Shown here one piece after another: positions 7,994 to 18,068 of a DNA stretch of 64,000 nt (positions within the stretch are counted from its first letter, which is position 1; each line of letters starts with the position of its first letter). A program made the translations under genes and the position numbers. The notes under the pieces are model-generated. The model did not search any database, was not told the DNA's origin, and saw only the letters and a program-made list of their open reading frames with translations. Source of the stretch: Fidelibacterota bacterium (GTDB taxonomy: Bacteria; Marinisomatota; Marinisomatia; Marinisomatales; S15-B10); NCBI GenBank assembly GCA_002715465.1, contig PAYY01000032.1, positions 1-64,000 on the forward strand, read 5' to 3'.

Positions 7994-9301
7994 CTATGGG
8001 TTACTATATTTTTCTGGATTTTTAATTTTATCAATTTCATATTCAGCGTTTTTTCTCCAAGACCTATCTTTTCTAGCATTCTCAAACGCTGCAATAGCTG
8101 CAGTTTTGTTTCCAAGGCACGTTTCGGCTACACCAAGTTCATAATGGGCTGGCGCATAATCAGATTTAACATCAAGCGCTGAACGAGCAGATTCTTTTGC
8201 ATCTTCACATGATGATTGTGCATTTTGAGACTGCGCAAGTAAAAACCATCCTTTATATAATCGTGAATCTAGAGCTGTTGCCGTTGAAAGAGAACTAATC
8301 GCATCAACCCATCTTTCTTGGCTAACATGAATTTGACCAAGATCAGCATAAGCACTACTATATGAAGGATCTATTTGAATAGCCTGATTAAGAGCATTTT
8401 CCGCTGCACTATAATCACCTTGTTTCATTAAAATTTTACCCTTTTGAACTAGAGCTTTAGAATAGTTAGGATCAGCATTAATTGCACTATCAAGAGCTTT
8501 AATAGCGTTGTCATAGTCACCATTACGCTGATGAGTTAAACCTAAAGCAAACCAACCTTTAGAATACCCTGGATTATTTTCAACTGTCTTAGTATACTGT
8601 TCCAAAGCAAGATCATAGTCTCCAAGTTTAGTATTTAGATATCCAAGTTGGAAATTAGCTTGATAATAATTAGGGTTTAGATCCAAAACTTTATTAAAAT
8701 AATCCTCAGCACCTTCATAATCTCCCCTTCGAAGTAATTTATTGCCTTCATTATAAGCTTTATTCGTAAGGCCCTTAAGAGCTTCTTTAGGTTTATCATA
8801 GTTAGGGTCAAAATTCATTGCTTCTTGAAAAAATTTTGATGCTTCATCAGAATCATCAGACCGCATATATGCTACTCCGATATAATACAATCCAGCAGCT
8901 GAAAATTCAGCATAGTCCTCATTAACTTTTTCAAACTTAGCTATGGCACCTTCAGGATCTCCACCATTTAATGCCCGCATAGCACTAGCCATAGAAGAAG
9001 CTAATGCTGTCAAGTGATCAAATTCATCTCTATATTCTTGATTTGACTGATCATTATCAATAGCTTTTCTTAAAGATTCTCTAGTTTTATCTAAATCATA
9101 TTGACGTAGATAAATTTTACTTAGTAGAAAGTGCGCCTCAGCCACATTTGGTTCAGCCTCAATTAGTTCTAGTAATTTATTTTGGGCTTCAGGAACAAAA
9201 CCATCATTCAAAAGTTTTTTTCCTTCTTCCAAAAGATCATCACTAGTTTGAGCAACTAATGAGAAAAATGATATTGCAATTACTGTAATTATCTTATTCA
9301 T
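7994..9301 (-). CDS. Exported tetratricopeptide-repeat protein
   Basis: A 435-residue protein with a signal peptide (MNKIITVIAISFFSLVAQ) and at least ten TPR units from about residue 25 to 420, with repeated (A/E)LGxxYxxxGxYxxAixxxxkAlxxdP patterns. Signal plus TPR suggests a periplasmic or outer-membrane scaffold; no catalytic domain is seen. It is a single gene between tRNA-Leu and a strong terminator. The partner is unknown. Confidence 0.8.
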   Translation of the reverse strand: MNKIITVIAISFFSLVAQTSDDLLEEGKKLLNDGFVPEAQNKLLELIEAEPNVAEAHFLLSKIYLRQYDLDKTRESLRKAIDNDQSNQEYRDEFDHLTALASSMASAMRALNGGDPEGAIAKFEKVNEDYAEFSAAGLYYIGVAYMRSDDSDEASKFFQEAMNFDPNYDKPKEALKGLTNKAYNEGNKLLRRGDYEGAEDYFNKVLDLNPNYYQANFQLGYLNTKLGDYDLALEQYTKTVENNPGYSKGWFALGLTHQRNGDYDNAIKALDSAINADPNYSKALVQKGKILMKQGDYSAAENALNQAIQIDPSYSSAYADLGQIHVSQERWVDAISSLSTATALDSRLYKGWFLLAQSQNAQSSCEDAKESARSALDVKSDYAPAHYELGVAETCLGNKTAAIAAFENARKDRSWRKNAEYEIDKIKNPEKYSNP

Positions 9302-9321
9302 AATCTAATCCTATTTTTTCG

Positions 9322-9406
9322 TGCCGAAGGGGGGATTTGAACCCCCACGTCCTATCGGACACTACCCCCTCAAGATAGCGTGTCTACCAGATTCCACCAC
9401 TTCGGC
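9322..9406 (-). tRNA. tRNA-Leu (GAG)
   Basis: An 85-nt class II tRNA. The acceptor GCCGAAG/CTTCGGC pairs perfectly. The anticodon loop TTGAGGG gives anticodon GAG, reading CUC/CUU. The variable arm is long and the T-loop sequence is GGTTCAAATCC. CCA is not encoded. It lies just downstream of secG, the same arrangement as secG-leuU in enterobacteria, which supports both calls. Confidence 0.95.
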
Positions 9407-9421
9407 AAAGTTATTAAAGAA

Positions 9422-9760
9422 TCACTGATCCTTCAATTCATCCTGAGGTAATGAAAGCGGTATAGGTAACTCCGCTGCTGGGGAAACGACTTCTTCTTCG
9501 GCCATTTTCCTAACAATTGAATCACCGCTACCAGTAGGGACATTAACCAAACTAATTAGTATTGCTAAGGTCATAAAAACCACAGCTAAACCAACTGTAA
9601 TCTTGCTTAAAAAACTACCAGCACCTCGTCCACCAAACATGGCATTAGGTGCACCACCAAATGTGCCGGACAAACCTCCACCTTTACTTGCTTGCATTAA
9701 TATAACAGCAACGAGTAGAAGGCAAGTTACAACATGTAAGAAAACTAAAAATCCATACAT
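9422..9760 (-). CDS. secG: Protein-export membrane protein SecG
   Basis: This 112-residue inner-membrane subunit of the SecYEG translocon has two hydrophobic helices (about 3-22 and 54-74). The conserved SecG loop between them, with QASKGGGLSGTFGG, is clear. The C-terminal tail is polar and variable. It overlaps tpiA by 1 bp and is followed by tRNA-Leu, in a pgk-tpiA-secG-tRNA-Leu string. Confidence 0.95.
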   Translation of the reverse strand: MYGFLVFLHVVTCLLLVAVILMQASKGGGLSGTFGGAPNAMFGGRGAGSFLSKITVGLAVVFMTLAILISLVNVPTGSGDSIVRKMAEEEVVSPAAELPIPLSLPQDELKDQ

Positions 9761-10533
9761 TATATTTTTTTTACCTTAGCTATTGTTTCAGATATTTTGA
9801 AAAACTGATTGACATCAAGACTAGCTCCTCCAATCAAAAATCCATCAACTTCATCAATTTCACTTAATTGTCTGCAGTTTTTTTCATTTACGCTCCCACC
9901 ATATTGAATGGTTAAAGAATCAGAAGCTTTACCAAATAATTCATTAACTAAACCCCTTAGGATTTCATGGGCTTGAGAAATTTGTTGAACATTTGCTGTA
10001 AGACCCGTTCCAATGGCCCAAATAGGCTCATAAGCAATGATAATTCTTTTTAATTGATTAGAATCAATAAGAGATAGTAAAGATCCAAGTTGACGCCTTA
10101 GCACTAATTCCGTTTGACCTGACTCTCTTTCATTTAATGATTCACCAACACAAAAAGTGACAGATAAATTATTTTTTAATGCAAATATTGCTTTCCGACA
10201 AACTATTTCATCAGACTCATTGAAAAGTGTTCTTCTTTCTGAGTGTCCAACTATTACCCAAGTGGTATTACAAGCCTTAATCATATTTGCTGATATCTCA
10301 CCAGTGAAGGCTCCTTCAGATTCCCAATATAAGTTTTGAGCACCTATGCAAACATGATTTTCTGATTTAATATAATTTCCCATTTCAAAGAGCGATGTAT
10401 ATGGAGCAAATAATATAAGGTTTAACATTTCCCTATCCAAAGGCTTCTTCTTTAGTTTCTCGACGAATTCCACAGATTCATTTGGAGTTTTAAACATTTT
10501 CCAATTAGCCGAAACAGTAGGTCTTCTCATCAT
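9760..10533 (-). CDS. tpiA: Triosephosphate isomerase
   Basis: This 257-residue TIM-barrel enzyme interconverts dihydroxyacetone phosphate and glyceraldehyde 3-phosphate. The catalytic residues are Lys12 (SANWKMF), His97 (VGHSERR) and Glu169 (AYEPIWAIGTG). The phosphate-binding GG near the C-terminus (LIGGASLD) is present. It overlaps pgk by 4 bp upstream and secG by 1 bp downstream, so the three are almost certainly cotranscribed. Confidence 0.97.
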   Translation of the reverse strand: MMRRPTVSANWKMFKTPNESVEFVEKLKKKPLDREMLNLILFAPYTSLFEMGNYIKSENHVCIGAQNLYWESEGAFTGEISANMIKACNTTWVIVGHSERRTLFNESDEIVCRKAIFALKNNLSVTFCVGESLNERESGQTELVLRRQLGSLLSLIDSNQLKRIIIAYEPIWAIGTGLTANVQQISQAHEILRGLVNELFGKASDSLTIQYGGSVNEKNCRQLSEIDEVDGFLIGGASLDVNQFFKISETIAKVKKI

Positions 10534-11720
10534 ACAATCATCCTCAATGCTTTAATAGCGGGTAATTCATTTCCTGCAAGCAATTCTAATGAAGCTCCCC
10601 CTCCTGTTGAAATATGTGTCATTTCTTCTTCCAATTTAAAAGTTTTTACAGCAGCAGCTGAATCTCCACCACCAATTATTGATATTCCACCATCAATTTT
10701 TCTTTTTGCAATGGCTTCAGCCATACTAAAGGTTCCTTTACTAAAATCTGGAGTCTCAAATATACCCATTGGTCCATTCCAAACAATAGTACGACTCCTA
10801 GCAATAATACTAGAGAAATTCTCTTCACTGACTGGTCCGATATCAATACCAATTTCATCATTTTCTATACTTTCAAAATCCCTTATAGCTGTTACATTCC
10901 CCGAAGCTAAATCTTTTGTTACTCGGAAATCAGTGGGAATTACAAGTTTATTATTAAGATGTGATAAATTTAATATTTCTTCTGAAGCTTTTATTAAATC
11001 TAAATCACATATTGATTTTCCAATATTATAACCAGCAGCCTTTAAAATATTAAATACCATTCCACCACCAATGATAAGATGGTCAGCTTTATTTAAGAAT
11101 CGTTTTATAAGGGGAAGTTTTGATTTAATTTTTGCTCCACCTAAAATAATTGTTAAAAGTCTTTCAGGAACTTCCATTAACTCATAAAGAAATTTATATT
11201 CAGCCTCCATAAGGAACCCTGGAGAAACCTTATCAAAAAATTCTGTAACACCAACGTTTGAAGAATGGGTACGATGGGCCGTACCAAACGCATCATTAAT
11301 AAAACATGTACCATGTTTAGACAGTTTTTGAGAGAATTTTGAGTCATTCTCTAACTCTTCAGAATGGAACCTTAGATTTTCTAATAAATGAACTTCTCCA
11401 GGCTGAAGTCCTAAAGAAACATCCAAAGCATCTTCAGAAACGCAATCATTTGAAAATTTAATTGACCTCTCGAGATAATCACATATTACCTCACCAATAG
11501 GCATTAAACTTAAACTTTCATTAAACTTACCTTCAGGTCTTCCCAGATGCGACATCAAGATTACAGACGCACCATTATCAAGACAATAATGAATAGTTGG
11601 AAGTACTTTTCGGATTCGGAAGTCATCACTAACTGAACCATCCTTCATAGGTACGTTTAAATCAGCACGTATAAGAACCTTTTCTTTGTCTAGTTTTAAA
11701 GAGTTGCATTTATTTATCAT
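10530..11720 (-). CDS. pgk: Phosphoglycerate kinase
   Basis: This 396-residue glycolytic kinase transfers phosphate between 1,3-bisphosphoglycerate and ADP. It shows the N-terminal RADLNVPM motif, SHLGRP, the ENLRF segment and the C-terminal nucleotide-binding GGGDSAAAV and STGGGASLELL motifs. Length is normal. It heads the pgk-tpiA-secG operon; the 76-bp AT-rich gap to smc should contain its promoter. Confidence 0.97.
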   Translation of the reverse strand: MINKCNSLKLDKEKVLIRADLNVPMKDGSVSDDFRIRKVLPTIHYCLDNGASVILMSHLGRPEGKFNESLSLMPIGEVICDYLERSIKFSNDCVSEDALDVSLGLQPGEVHLLENLRFHSEELENDSKFSQKLSKHGTCFINDAFGTAHRTHSSNVGVTEFFDKVSPGFLMEAEYKFLYELMEVPERLLTIILGGAKIKSKLPLIKRFLNKADHLIIGGGMVFNILKAAGYNIGKSICDLDLIKASEEILNLSHLNNKLVIPTDFRVTKDLASGNVTAIRDFESIENDEIGIDIGPVSEENFSSIIARSRTIVWNGPMGIFETPDFSKGTFSMAEAIAKRKIDGGISIIGGGDSAAAVKTFKLEEEMTHISTGGGASLELLAGNELPAIKALRMIV

Positions 11721-11796
11721 TTTTTATATCAATTCTATATATAAAATAAAACAAGAAAATAGTAAAACTGAAAAAACATTTTTAACAAAAATTTTC

Positions 11797-14700
11797 TTAA
11801 TCTAGTTGAACAGAAACTACCTTTGATATACCAGACTGGGCCATTGTTACTCCGTATAAATATTTAGCAGACTCCATTGTAAGTTTATTATGAGTAACTA
11901 TAATGAATTGTGTCTTTTCAGAAAACTTTTCAAGTACCCGTGTGAACTTTCCAACATTATTGTCATCTAAAGGTGCATCAACCTCATCTAGTATACAGAA
12001 GGGACTTGGTTTAACTAAATATATTGCAAAAAGAAGTGCAATTGCTGTAAGCGCCTTTTCACCTGATGAAAGCATCCTTAGATTCCTAGCATGTTTACCT
12101 GGGGGTTTCGCTAAAATATTTATATTCGCATCTAGAGGGTCATCGCTACTATTTAACTCAATGCCACACTCACCTCCTTCAAAAAACATAGTAAATGTAT
12201 TTTTAAAATTTATCTGAATTTTTTCAAAAGTTTCTAAAAATTGAGAGCGAGCAGCAATATCAATCTCATTCATAGTCTTTAACAATCTATCTTCAGAATC
12301 AACCAAGTCATTTTGTTGACGCTGAAGAAAACCAAGCCTGCTATTTTCTTCATTAAATTCATCTTCAACTGCCATATTAATCGGCCCAATACGGTCTAGA
12401 CTTCTTTCAAAACTTTCGATTTCATTCAATAGTTCTGCTTCAGAATCATTTGAATCAATAGTTTTTGGTATTTCAATTCCATATTTATCTTTTATTTTTT
12501 CATTAATTCGCCGAAGCTCTCCCTTAAAATCTGCAATTTTTAGTTCAATAGTTTTTATCTCTTCAGCTTTTATTTCCCGCTCTCTTTGCTCTTCTCTAAT
12601 TATTCGTTCAGCTTTTTCAATTTCATTATATGTTTCACGAAATATATCATCTTTAAGATTTTTTACTGATATTGATTTTTTCAACTTTATATCTAATTTT
12701 TTATTATTTGTTTCAGCTTCTTTCTTTTCATTTTGAAGATCTTTAATTTTTAAATCTAACAAGCTAAGTTCACCATCAATAGTATCACCTCGTTCATCTA
12801 TTTCAGAAATAGATTCTTTTGAAGCCTTAATCCTATATTGAATATTTTCATATTTACCCTCAAGAGAAATTAATTGAACTCGCTGATCTTGAAGTTTTTT
12901 ACTACTTAAATCTTTAAGATCTCTTTTCAACTTAACTTTTTCTTTTGAATTATCTAGTTTGGATTGCACCGTTTCAATCTTCTTTTCTTCCCTATTTAAA
13001 GCTGGAATAATATTATCAAGACTTTTCTTGTAATTAAGCAAATCAGATTTTAAAGAAGCGAGTTCATGAGAAATAGATTGTTGATTATCTAGGTTTTGGG
13101 ATATTCCGTATTCTATTTTAGTAATTTCATTTTCTATTTTTATTAAATGATCCATAGTATCTTGGACAGATGAAGATATGTTTTCATTACTTTTTTCCGT
13201 TTCCCCAAGTTTTTTTTCACTATCTTCAATGACTTTCTTTACTGTTTCACCCTCTTTAATAAGCTTCCCTATTTCCTCATCTAATGATTCAATTTTTTCT
13301 TTACGACCAATAATCCCAGTTGTAGAACTATTTTCATGAGACATAATCATTCCTGAATCCGTGTAAAGGTTTCCTTCTATATCTACCACATTCCCAATGA
13401 AATCGTTCCTCTTTAAGTAGGCTTCGGCCTCAGTTGAATTCTGAACAATAGGTATCCCTTTAAGAAAAAAATCAACTAAGTTTTTATATTGGCTTTTTGA
13501 AGAAACTACTGTTGATGCATCCATTACCTTAGAAAAATCATTTTTTAAATTATTTGAAGATGGGATTGAATCAAGAGGAATAATACAAATTCTACCTAAA
13601 TTTTTATCAGATATCTCATGGACAATTTTTAAAGCATCTTCTCTTTTTTTACATACTAAACTTTTTGAGACAGTTCCTAATGCAGCTTCTATGGCTAGTT
13701 GGGCTTCCTCCTCAACATCAATAATATCGGCTACAGTTCCAAGTATAGTCTTAAATTTATCAGGATGCTGTAGAACATAACGGGTGCCTCCTGAGTATCC
13801 TTCACTTTTTTCAACCACCTCTCTATAAAACTGAAGTTGAGACTCTAGAGTCTCAACTCGATTAATTATACTATTATATTCAATTATATTTTCATTTTTT
13901 TCAGTTCTAAGATTTTCAAAGACAGATTCACCAATATTAAGTTTTTGTTTTTTGTCATCCAGCAAAGCTTGAAATTCCTCACGTTTAGAAATAAGAGACT
14001 TTTGCTTAGCTTTCAATTCCGTGTTTTTAACATCACAACCTAAAGATCTTTTTTCTAAATCTTTTAAAAAAATAGACTTCTCATCTAAATATTCTTTAGT
14101 CCGATCCTTTAGAGATCGAGTTTCATTAAGTTTTTTTAGCTGATCAAAATGTTCTAAGGAAAGAGAATCAAGCAATTTCATTGCATCTGTATATGAAGTT
14201 TCATTTTTATTGTAATCATTTTTTAAAGATTCATACTCTGCATTAACCGAATCTATTTCAGGGTTTAAACTATCAGACTCTAAACTAAGTTCTTCAATTT
14301 TTCTTAAATGTGCCTCCTTTTTACGTCTGCCTTCAATCTTTTCTATTTTAAGACGTTCTATTGTTTGTTCAGAACCTTTCCTCTGTTCAGTTAGAACGAG
14401 AATTTGATTGCTACTAGCTTGTCGTTCTTCTGATAACGAATCAATTTCGTTATGCATCGAGGACAATTCACCTCTTTGTTCTTCGTATGTTGAACGTAGT
14501 TTATCTAAAACTTTTTCTCTATCTTTTTCCCTATTAAGCTCTGAATCTCGCTGATTACTAAATGAACCAACCTTCTTTCGTAAAGGGTCAAGTTGATCAT
14601 AAATATTTTGCATCTTAATAGATGCTAAACTGATTTCTTTATCTTTTAACTGCTCAACTATTTTGGCATGACGTTTATACCGCTTCATCTGCAATTGTAA

Positions 14701-15312
14701 ACCATTAACCTTTTTTTCAACTTCATTTATTATATCATTAACACGGTCAAGGTCACCTTTAGTAGAATCAAGTTTTAATAAGGTTGCACGGCGTTGATGA
14801 CGATATTTATTAATGCCAGCAGCTTCTTCAAACATTCTTCTCCTATCATCAGCATTTTCACTAAGTATATCTTCAATCATTTTTAATTCGATCACAGAAT
14901 ATGCATCAGCTCCCATACCAGTATCGACAAACAAATTGTGAATATCTTTTAATCGGCAAGTATTTCGATTAATCATATACTCGCTCTCACCATTTCTAAA
15001 TATCCTGCGTGTTATCTCTACATCATTATATTCAATAGGCAACATACCTTTATTATTATGAACTGTTAAAGATACCTCACAAACACTAAGTGGCTTTTTT
15101 GCGTCAGAACCATTGAAAATTATATCATTTAGTCTAGCTGATCTTAACATTCTGCTTTTCTGTTCACCAAGAACCCATCTTACAGCATCTACAATATTTG
15201 TTTTACCACATCCATTAGGGCCTACTACGGCAGTAACACCTTCACCAAAAGACAATTTTTCCTTATTTGCAAATGATTTAAACCCGTGTATCGCTAATTC
15301 TGATATATACAT
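11797..15312 (-). CDS. smc: Chromosome segregation protein SMC
   Basis: This 1,171-residue SMC ATPase condenses and organises the chromosome. The Walker A site GPNGCGKTN begins at residue 31. Long coiled coils flank a hinge near 500-660 (GTVADIIDVEEEAQLAIEAA). The C-terminal head has the signature LSSGEKALTAIALLF and Walker B FCILDEVDAPLDD. Everything is complete and in one frame. The ScpA/ScpB partners are not in the window. A perfect 24-bp palindrome lies inside the gene at 13835-13858. Confidence 0.97.
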   Translation of the reverse strand: MYISELAIHGFKSFANKEKLSFGEGVTAVVGPNGCGKTNIVDAVRWVLGEQKSRMLRSARLNDIIFNGSDAKKPLSVCEVSLTVHNNKGMLPIEYNDVEITRRIFRNGESEYMINRNTCRLKDIHNLFVDTGMGADAYSVIELKMIEDILSENADDRRRMFEEAAGINKYRHQRRATLLKLDSTKGDLDRVNDIINEVEKKVNGLQLQMKRYKRHAKIVEQLKDKEISLASIKMQNIYDQLDPLRKKVGSFSNQRDSELNREKDREKVLDKLRSTYEEQRGELSSMHNEIDSLSEERQASSNQILVLTEQRKGSEQTIERLKIEKIEGRRKKEAHLRKIEELSLESDSLNPEIDSVNAEYESLKNDYNKNETSYTDAMKLLDSLSLEHFDQLKKLNETRSLKDRTKEYLDEKSIFLKDLEKRSLGCDVKNTELKAKQKSLISKREEFQALLDDKKQKLNIGESVFENLRTEKNENIIEYNSIINRVETLESQLQFYREVVEKSEGYSGGTRYVLQHPDKFKTILGTVADIIDVEEEAQLAIEAALGTVSKSLVCKKREDALKIVHEISDKNLGRICIIPLDSIPSSNNLKNDFSKVMDASTVVSSKSQYKNLVDFFLKGIPIVQNSTEAEAYLKRNDFIGNVVDIEGNLYTDSGMIMSHENSSTTGIIGRKEKIESLDEEIGKLIKEGETVKKVIEDSEKKLGETEKSNENISSSVQDTMDHLIKIENEITKIEYGISQNLDNQQSISHELASLKSDLLNYKKSLDNIIPALNREEKKIETVQSKLDNSKEKVKLKRDLKDLSSKKLQDQRVQLISLEGKYENIQYRIKASKESISEIDERGDTIDGELSLLDLKIKDLQNEKKEAETNNKKLDIKLKKSISVKNLKDDIFRETYNEIEKAERIIREEQREREIKAEEIKTIELKIADFKGELRRINEKIKDKYGIEIPKTIDSNDSEAELLNEIESFERSLDRIGPINMAVEDEFNEENSRLGFLQRQQNDLVDSEDRLLKTMNEIDIAARSQFLETFEKIQINFKNTFTMFFEGGECGIELNSSDDPLDANINILAKPPGKHARNLRMLSSGEKALTAIALLFAIYLVKPSPFCILDEVDAPLDDNNVGKFTRVLEKFSEKTQFIIVTHNKLTMESAKYLYGVTMAQSGISKVVSVQLD
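13835..13858. repeat. Perfect 24-bp palindrome inside smc
   Basis: Two 12-bp arms meet with no spacer (AGTTGAGACTCT / AGAGTCTCAACT). It lies in the coiled-coil coding region and keeps the reading frame. It is one of several short-loop inverted repeats in the window. Confidence 0.85.
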
Positions 15313-15384
15313 GACATCTTAAGTATTAATTTTATTAAATAATGAAATATCAATCTCAATTATAAATAATTTACTAACATAAAT

Positions 15385-15729
15385 TTAACCTGGAGGCCAA
15401 TTCATTTTACGACCACCAATTAGATGCAAATGAATATGATCAACTGCTTGACCAGCATTCTTATTACAATTAAAAACTGTTCTAAAACCACTTTCTGCAA
15501 TACCTCTATCAGAGGCAATTTTATTAGCAATTAAGTGTATTTTTCCAATAATATTGAAATCGTTTTCATCAATATCATTCAAAGTAGAAATATGTTTTTT
15601 AGGAATAATCAAAACATGATGAGGCGCAACTGGGTTAATATCATTAAATGCAAAAACCAAATTAGTTTCAAAAACAATATCACTGGGTATTTCCCTTTTA
15701 ATAATTTGACAGAATAAGCAATTATTCAT
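15385..15729 (-). CDS. HIT-family nucleotide hydrolase/transferase
   Basis: This 114-residue protein carries the histidine triad HIHLHL (His98, His100, His102), which forms the catalytic site for AMP-lysine or AMP-type substrates in the Hint branch. The N-terminal Cys4/Cys7 pair fits the zinc-binding variant of the family. HVLIIPKKHI is also typical. The cytoplasmic substrate is unknown. It sits 4 bp after rsmE and is probably cotranscribed with it. Confidence 0.92.
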   Translation of the reverse strand: MNNCLFCQIIKREIPSDIVFETNLVFAFNDINPVAPHHVLIIPKKHISTLNDIDENDFNIIGKIHLIANKIASDRGIAESGFRTVFNCNKNAGQAVDHIHLHLIGGRKMNWPPG

Positions 15730-15733
15730 TTTC

Positions 15734-16453
15734 TTAAATAATTAGTTGCTCAATTAAACCAACAGAGGTAATAGCTGCTGTCTCAGAACGAAGACGTCGT
15801 TGACCAAGTGATACCATCTTAAAACTAACTTTATCTAAAGCATCAAGTTCTTCTTTGGAAAAGCCTCCCTCTGGACCAATTCCTATCCATATAGAATTTT
15901 CATTATTAATTGAAGAAGGAAATATATTCACAAATGGTTTTGAGTTGTTTCCATTATGAAATACAAAACGGGCATTCCCAGAACTACCACCTATCCAATT
16001 TTCAAGTGAGCAAGAACGAATACTTGGCTTTAATCCTCTCCCACATTGTTTTATGGCAGCTAAAGAAACGGATTCTAACCTATCAAGTTTAGTATTCTTC
16101 TTTACACTATTTTTTAGATTTAAGATAGAAATAGAGTACACGCCAAGTTCAGTACATTTTTCTACTACTGTATCAAGTTTTACACCTTTAAGAATTCCTA
16201 TACCAAGATGAATCTTTATATAAGGTTCATTATAATCTTCAATTATTTTAGTAATATGACCTTTTATACGATCACCTGCGACTTCATCAACAATAGCACT
16301 ATAAGCAAAACCATTACCCTTTAAAAGAGTTATGGAATCACCTTTTTTTAAATGAGTAACACGTGCAGCATGATGTCCTTCCTGACCGTCTAAAATAAAA
16401 ACATCTTCAAAAAGGTTTTCAGAGTCAATTAAAAAATGTCGATTCTCAGACAA
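15734..16453 (-). CDS. rsmE: 16S rRNA (uracil-1498-N3)-methyltransferase
   Basis: This 239-residue SPOUT-fold methyltransferase modifies U1498 of 16S rRNA using S-adenosylmethionine. The C-terminal knot motifs are clear: IGIGPEGGFSKEELD and LGQRRLRSETAAI. An N-terminal PUA-like domain covers about 1-70. It lies 2 bp from the upstream outer-membrane-like gene and 4 bp from the HIT gene. Confidence 0.93.
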   Translation of the reverse strand: MSENRHFLIDSENLFEDVFILDGQEGHHAARVTHLKKGDSITLLKGNGFAYSAIVDEVAGDRIKGHITKIIEDYNEPYIKIHLGIGILKGVKLDTVVEKCTELGVYSISILNLKNSVKKNTKLDRLESVSLAAIKQCGRGLKPSIRSCSLENWIGGSSGNARFVFHNGNNSKPFVNIFPSSINNENSIWIGIGPEGGFSKEELDALDKVSFKMVSLGQRRLRSETAAITSVGLIEQLII

Positions 16454-16455
16454 AG

Positions 16456-17097
16456 TTATTTAAGTTTTTTCCCAATCATTATCTTGAATACTGTACCACC
16501 ATAATATTTTTTTCCTTCAACCATATCACCAATTCTTATATGATCATAACCCATAAATAATGACAACACCCTACCAGGTTGCATCATAAAATCAATACCA
16601 GCACCTAAGACATAACCTCCATTATAAGATGTTTCAATATTATTCAATTTTTCACGAAACTTACCATATTCAGGAAGATCCACTATAAACACTGGTCCTG
16701 TTGCAACCATAAAAAATGGAGAAAAGTTATTAGCTATACGACCTAAGAAAGGATGATGTTTTAATCCAATAAATGCAGGCATAAGCCATAGGTTAAATGG
16801 GTTTGCTTTATAAACATAACCTGTCCAGTAATCTACAACAGGCATTTCAGCCTCACCTGTAACATCCATTACTTTAAATTGACCAAACAATTGAATGTTT
16901 GAATTAATAGGACGAGAAAAAAAAATAGAAAGACCACTACCAAAATCTCCAGTTTCCAAAGAAAAGCCAGAAGTTGGTCTAGCAAGTTTCATTCCAAGTA
17001 TTTCATTCCCGTCTTCACCTCTGAGCAATGAATAATTAATATTCAGAAGAAAAAAAGAAATAATCAAAAAACTCCGAGGATTAATTATAATTTTCAC
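16456..17097 (-). CDS. Exported hypothetical, possible small beta-barrel
   Basis: A 213-residue protein with an N-terminal signal segment (IISFFLLNINYSLLRG). The remainder is rich in alternating aromatic and small residues, with likely beta strands and turns such as NPFNLWLMPAFIGLKHHP. This resembles small outer-membrane beta-barrels. No family is recognised with certainty and the function is unknown. It is followed within 2 bp by rsmE, so it is probably expressed with housekeeping genes. Confidence 0.6.
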   Translation of the reverse strand: MKIIINPRSFLIISFFLLNINYSLLRGEDGNEILGMKLARPTSGFSLETGDFGSGLSIFFSRPINSNIQLFGQFKVMDVTGEAEMPVVDYWTGYVYKANPFNLWLMPAFIGLKHHPFLGRIANNFSPFFMVATGPVFIVDLPEYGKFREKLNNIETSYNGGYVLGAGIDFMMQPGRVLSLFMGYDHIRIGDMVEGKKYYGGTVFKIMIGKKLK

Positions 17098-17162
17098 AAG
17101 TTAAATTTATTACCAATACCTTGAGAGTTCAATATGAATTGATTTGATTATATATATAATAA

Positions 17163-17933
17163 TTAATCCCATCTATATTCTTCAAGTAAACCTTTAGCTT
17201 CATCTATTTTCTCTCTATATTCAACTATATAGCTAGGCAATGGTTTAATTTTTGAAGCCTCTTCCAACAGCTTAACAGCCTCCTTTTTCATCCCATTTCT
17301 ATGAAGTGCTTTCGCTAGATAAATTAATTGTACTGGACGTCTTTTTCCTGTTGAAACAGCTTTTCTCAACCATGTAATTGCTTCATCATTATCTGGCCAA
17401 GAAAGAAAAAATGGAATATAAGGTGATTGAAAATGAATAGCTCCAAGCATAAAAAATCCACCTCCATTTTCATATTCAGGATCAAGTTTTATTATTGTCT
17501 CCGAATGCTTTTTCATTAAATCAGCAACACCCTCTCTTGCCGCAGCAATTATTCCATAGGACTTAGACCAGCTTCCTAGGTTTACAAGATACCAATAATG
17601 AAAACTTACTGATTTTGGAGATTCTTTTATTTTCATCTCTCCAAGCTTCTTTCCTTTTTCAAAAATTATTTTCTTTTTTTCAATGTCATCAGTTGTGTAT
17701 TCTCCTTTAAAATAAAGAGCTTTCAGGAGAAAAAGGGCCGTTGTATCATTATTATTTTCTTCAAGTGATTTTTCGAAATATTCAATAGACCTATCTATTG
17801 GCATCGGCTGAGCTTTGAAACCAATTGCTCCTTCAGCTCTTTTTTCATACCATTTCAATCCTTTTTCCATATTAGTTTGTGAATATGTATATGACATAAA
17901 AATCAAAGTAAATAAAGCAAATAATTTTTTCAT
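17163..17933 (-). CDS. Exported TPR-like protein
   Basis: About 256 residues from the chosen ATG at 17933, which has AAGGAG 8 nt upstream and begins a clear signal peptide (MKKLFALFTLIFMSYTYSQ). A longer in-frame start exists but would begin inside a 13-bp inverted repeat and add 19 unlikely residues. Several TPR-type helical pairs follow, ending with a KALHRNGMKKEAVKLLEEA unit. It is likely a periplasmic scaffold or lipid-associated factor; the partner is unknown. Confidence 0.75.
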   Translation of the reverse strand: MKKLFALFTLIFMSYTYSQTNMEKGLKWYEKRAEGAIGFKAQPMPIDRSIEYFEKSLEENNNDTTALFLLKALYFKGEYTTDDIEKKKIIFEKGKKLGEMKIKESPKSVSFHYWYLVNLGSWSKSYGIIAAAREGVADLMKKHSETIIKLDPEYENGGGFFMLGAIHFQSPYIPFFLSWPDNDEAITWLRKAVSTGKRRPVQLIYLAKALHRNGMKKEAVKLLEEASKIKPLPSYIVEYREKIDEAKGLLEEYRWD

Positions 17934-17979
17934 GGAGGATTCTCCTTTTAGATGTAAGCAATCAAAGAAACTTCTAATA

Positions 17980-18008
17980 AATCTTTTCAATTAAAAATTG
18001 AAAAGATT
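17980..18008. repeat. Perfect 13-bp inverted repeat, 3-nt loop
   Basis: The arms AATCTTTTCAATT and AATTGAAAAGATT are separated by AAA. It lies between the symporter stop (18069) and the TPR start (17933), both on the minus strand. It could end the symporter transcript or act as an operator or 5'-UTR hairpin. The following T-run is weak. Confidence 0.7.
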
Positions 18009-18068
18009 CGATATTCATACACCCTTCAATTGTGAATTTATCTCAATATGGTAAACATTATTCATTTT

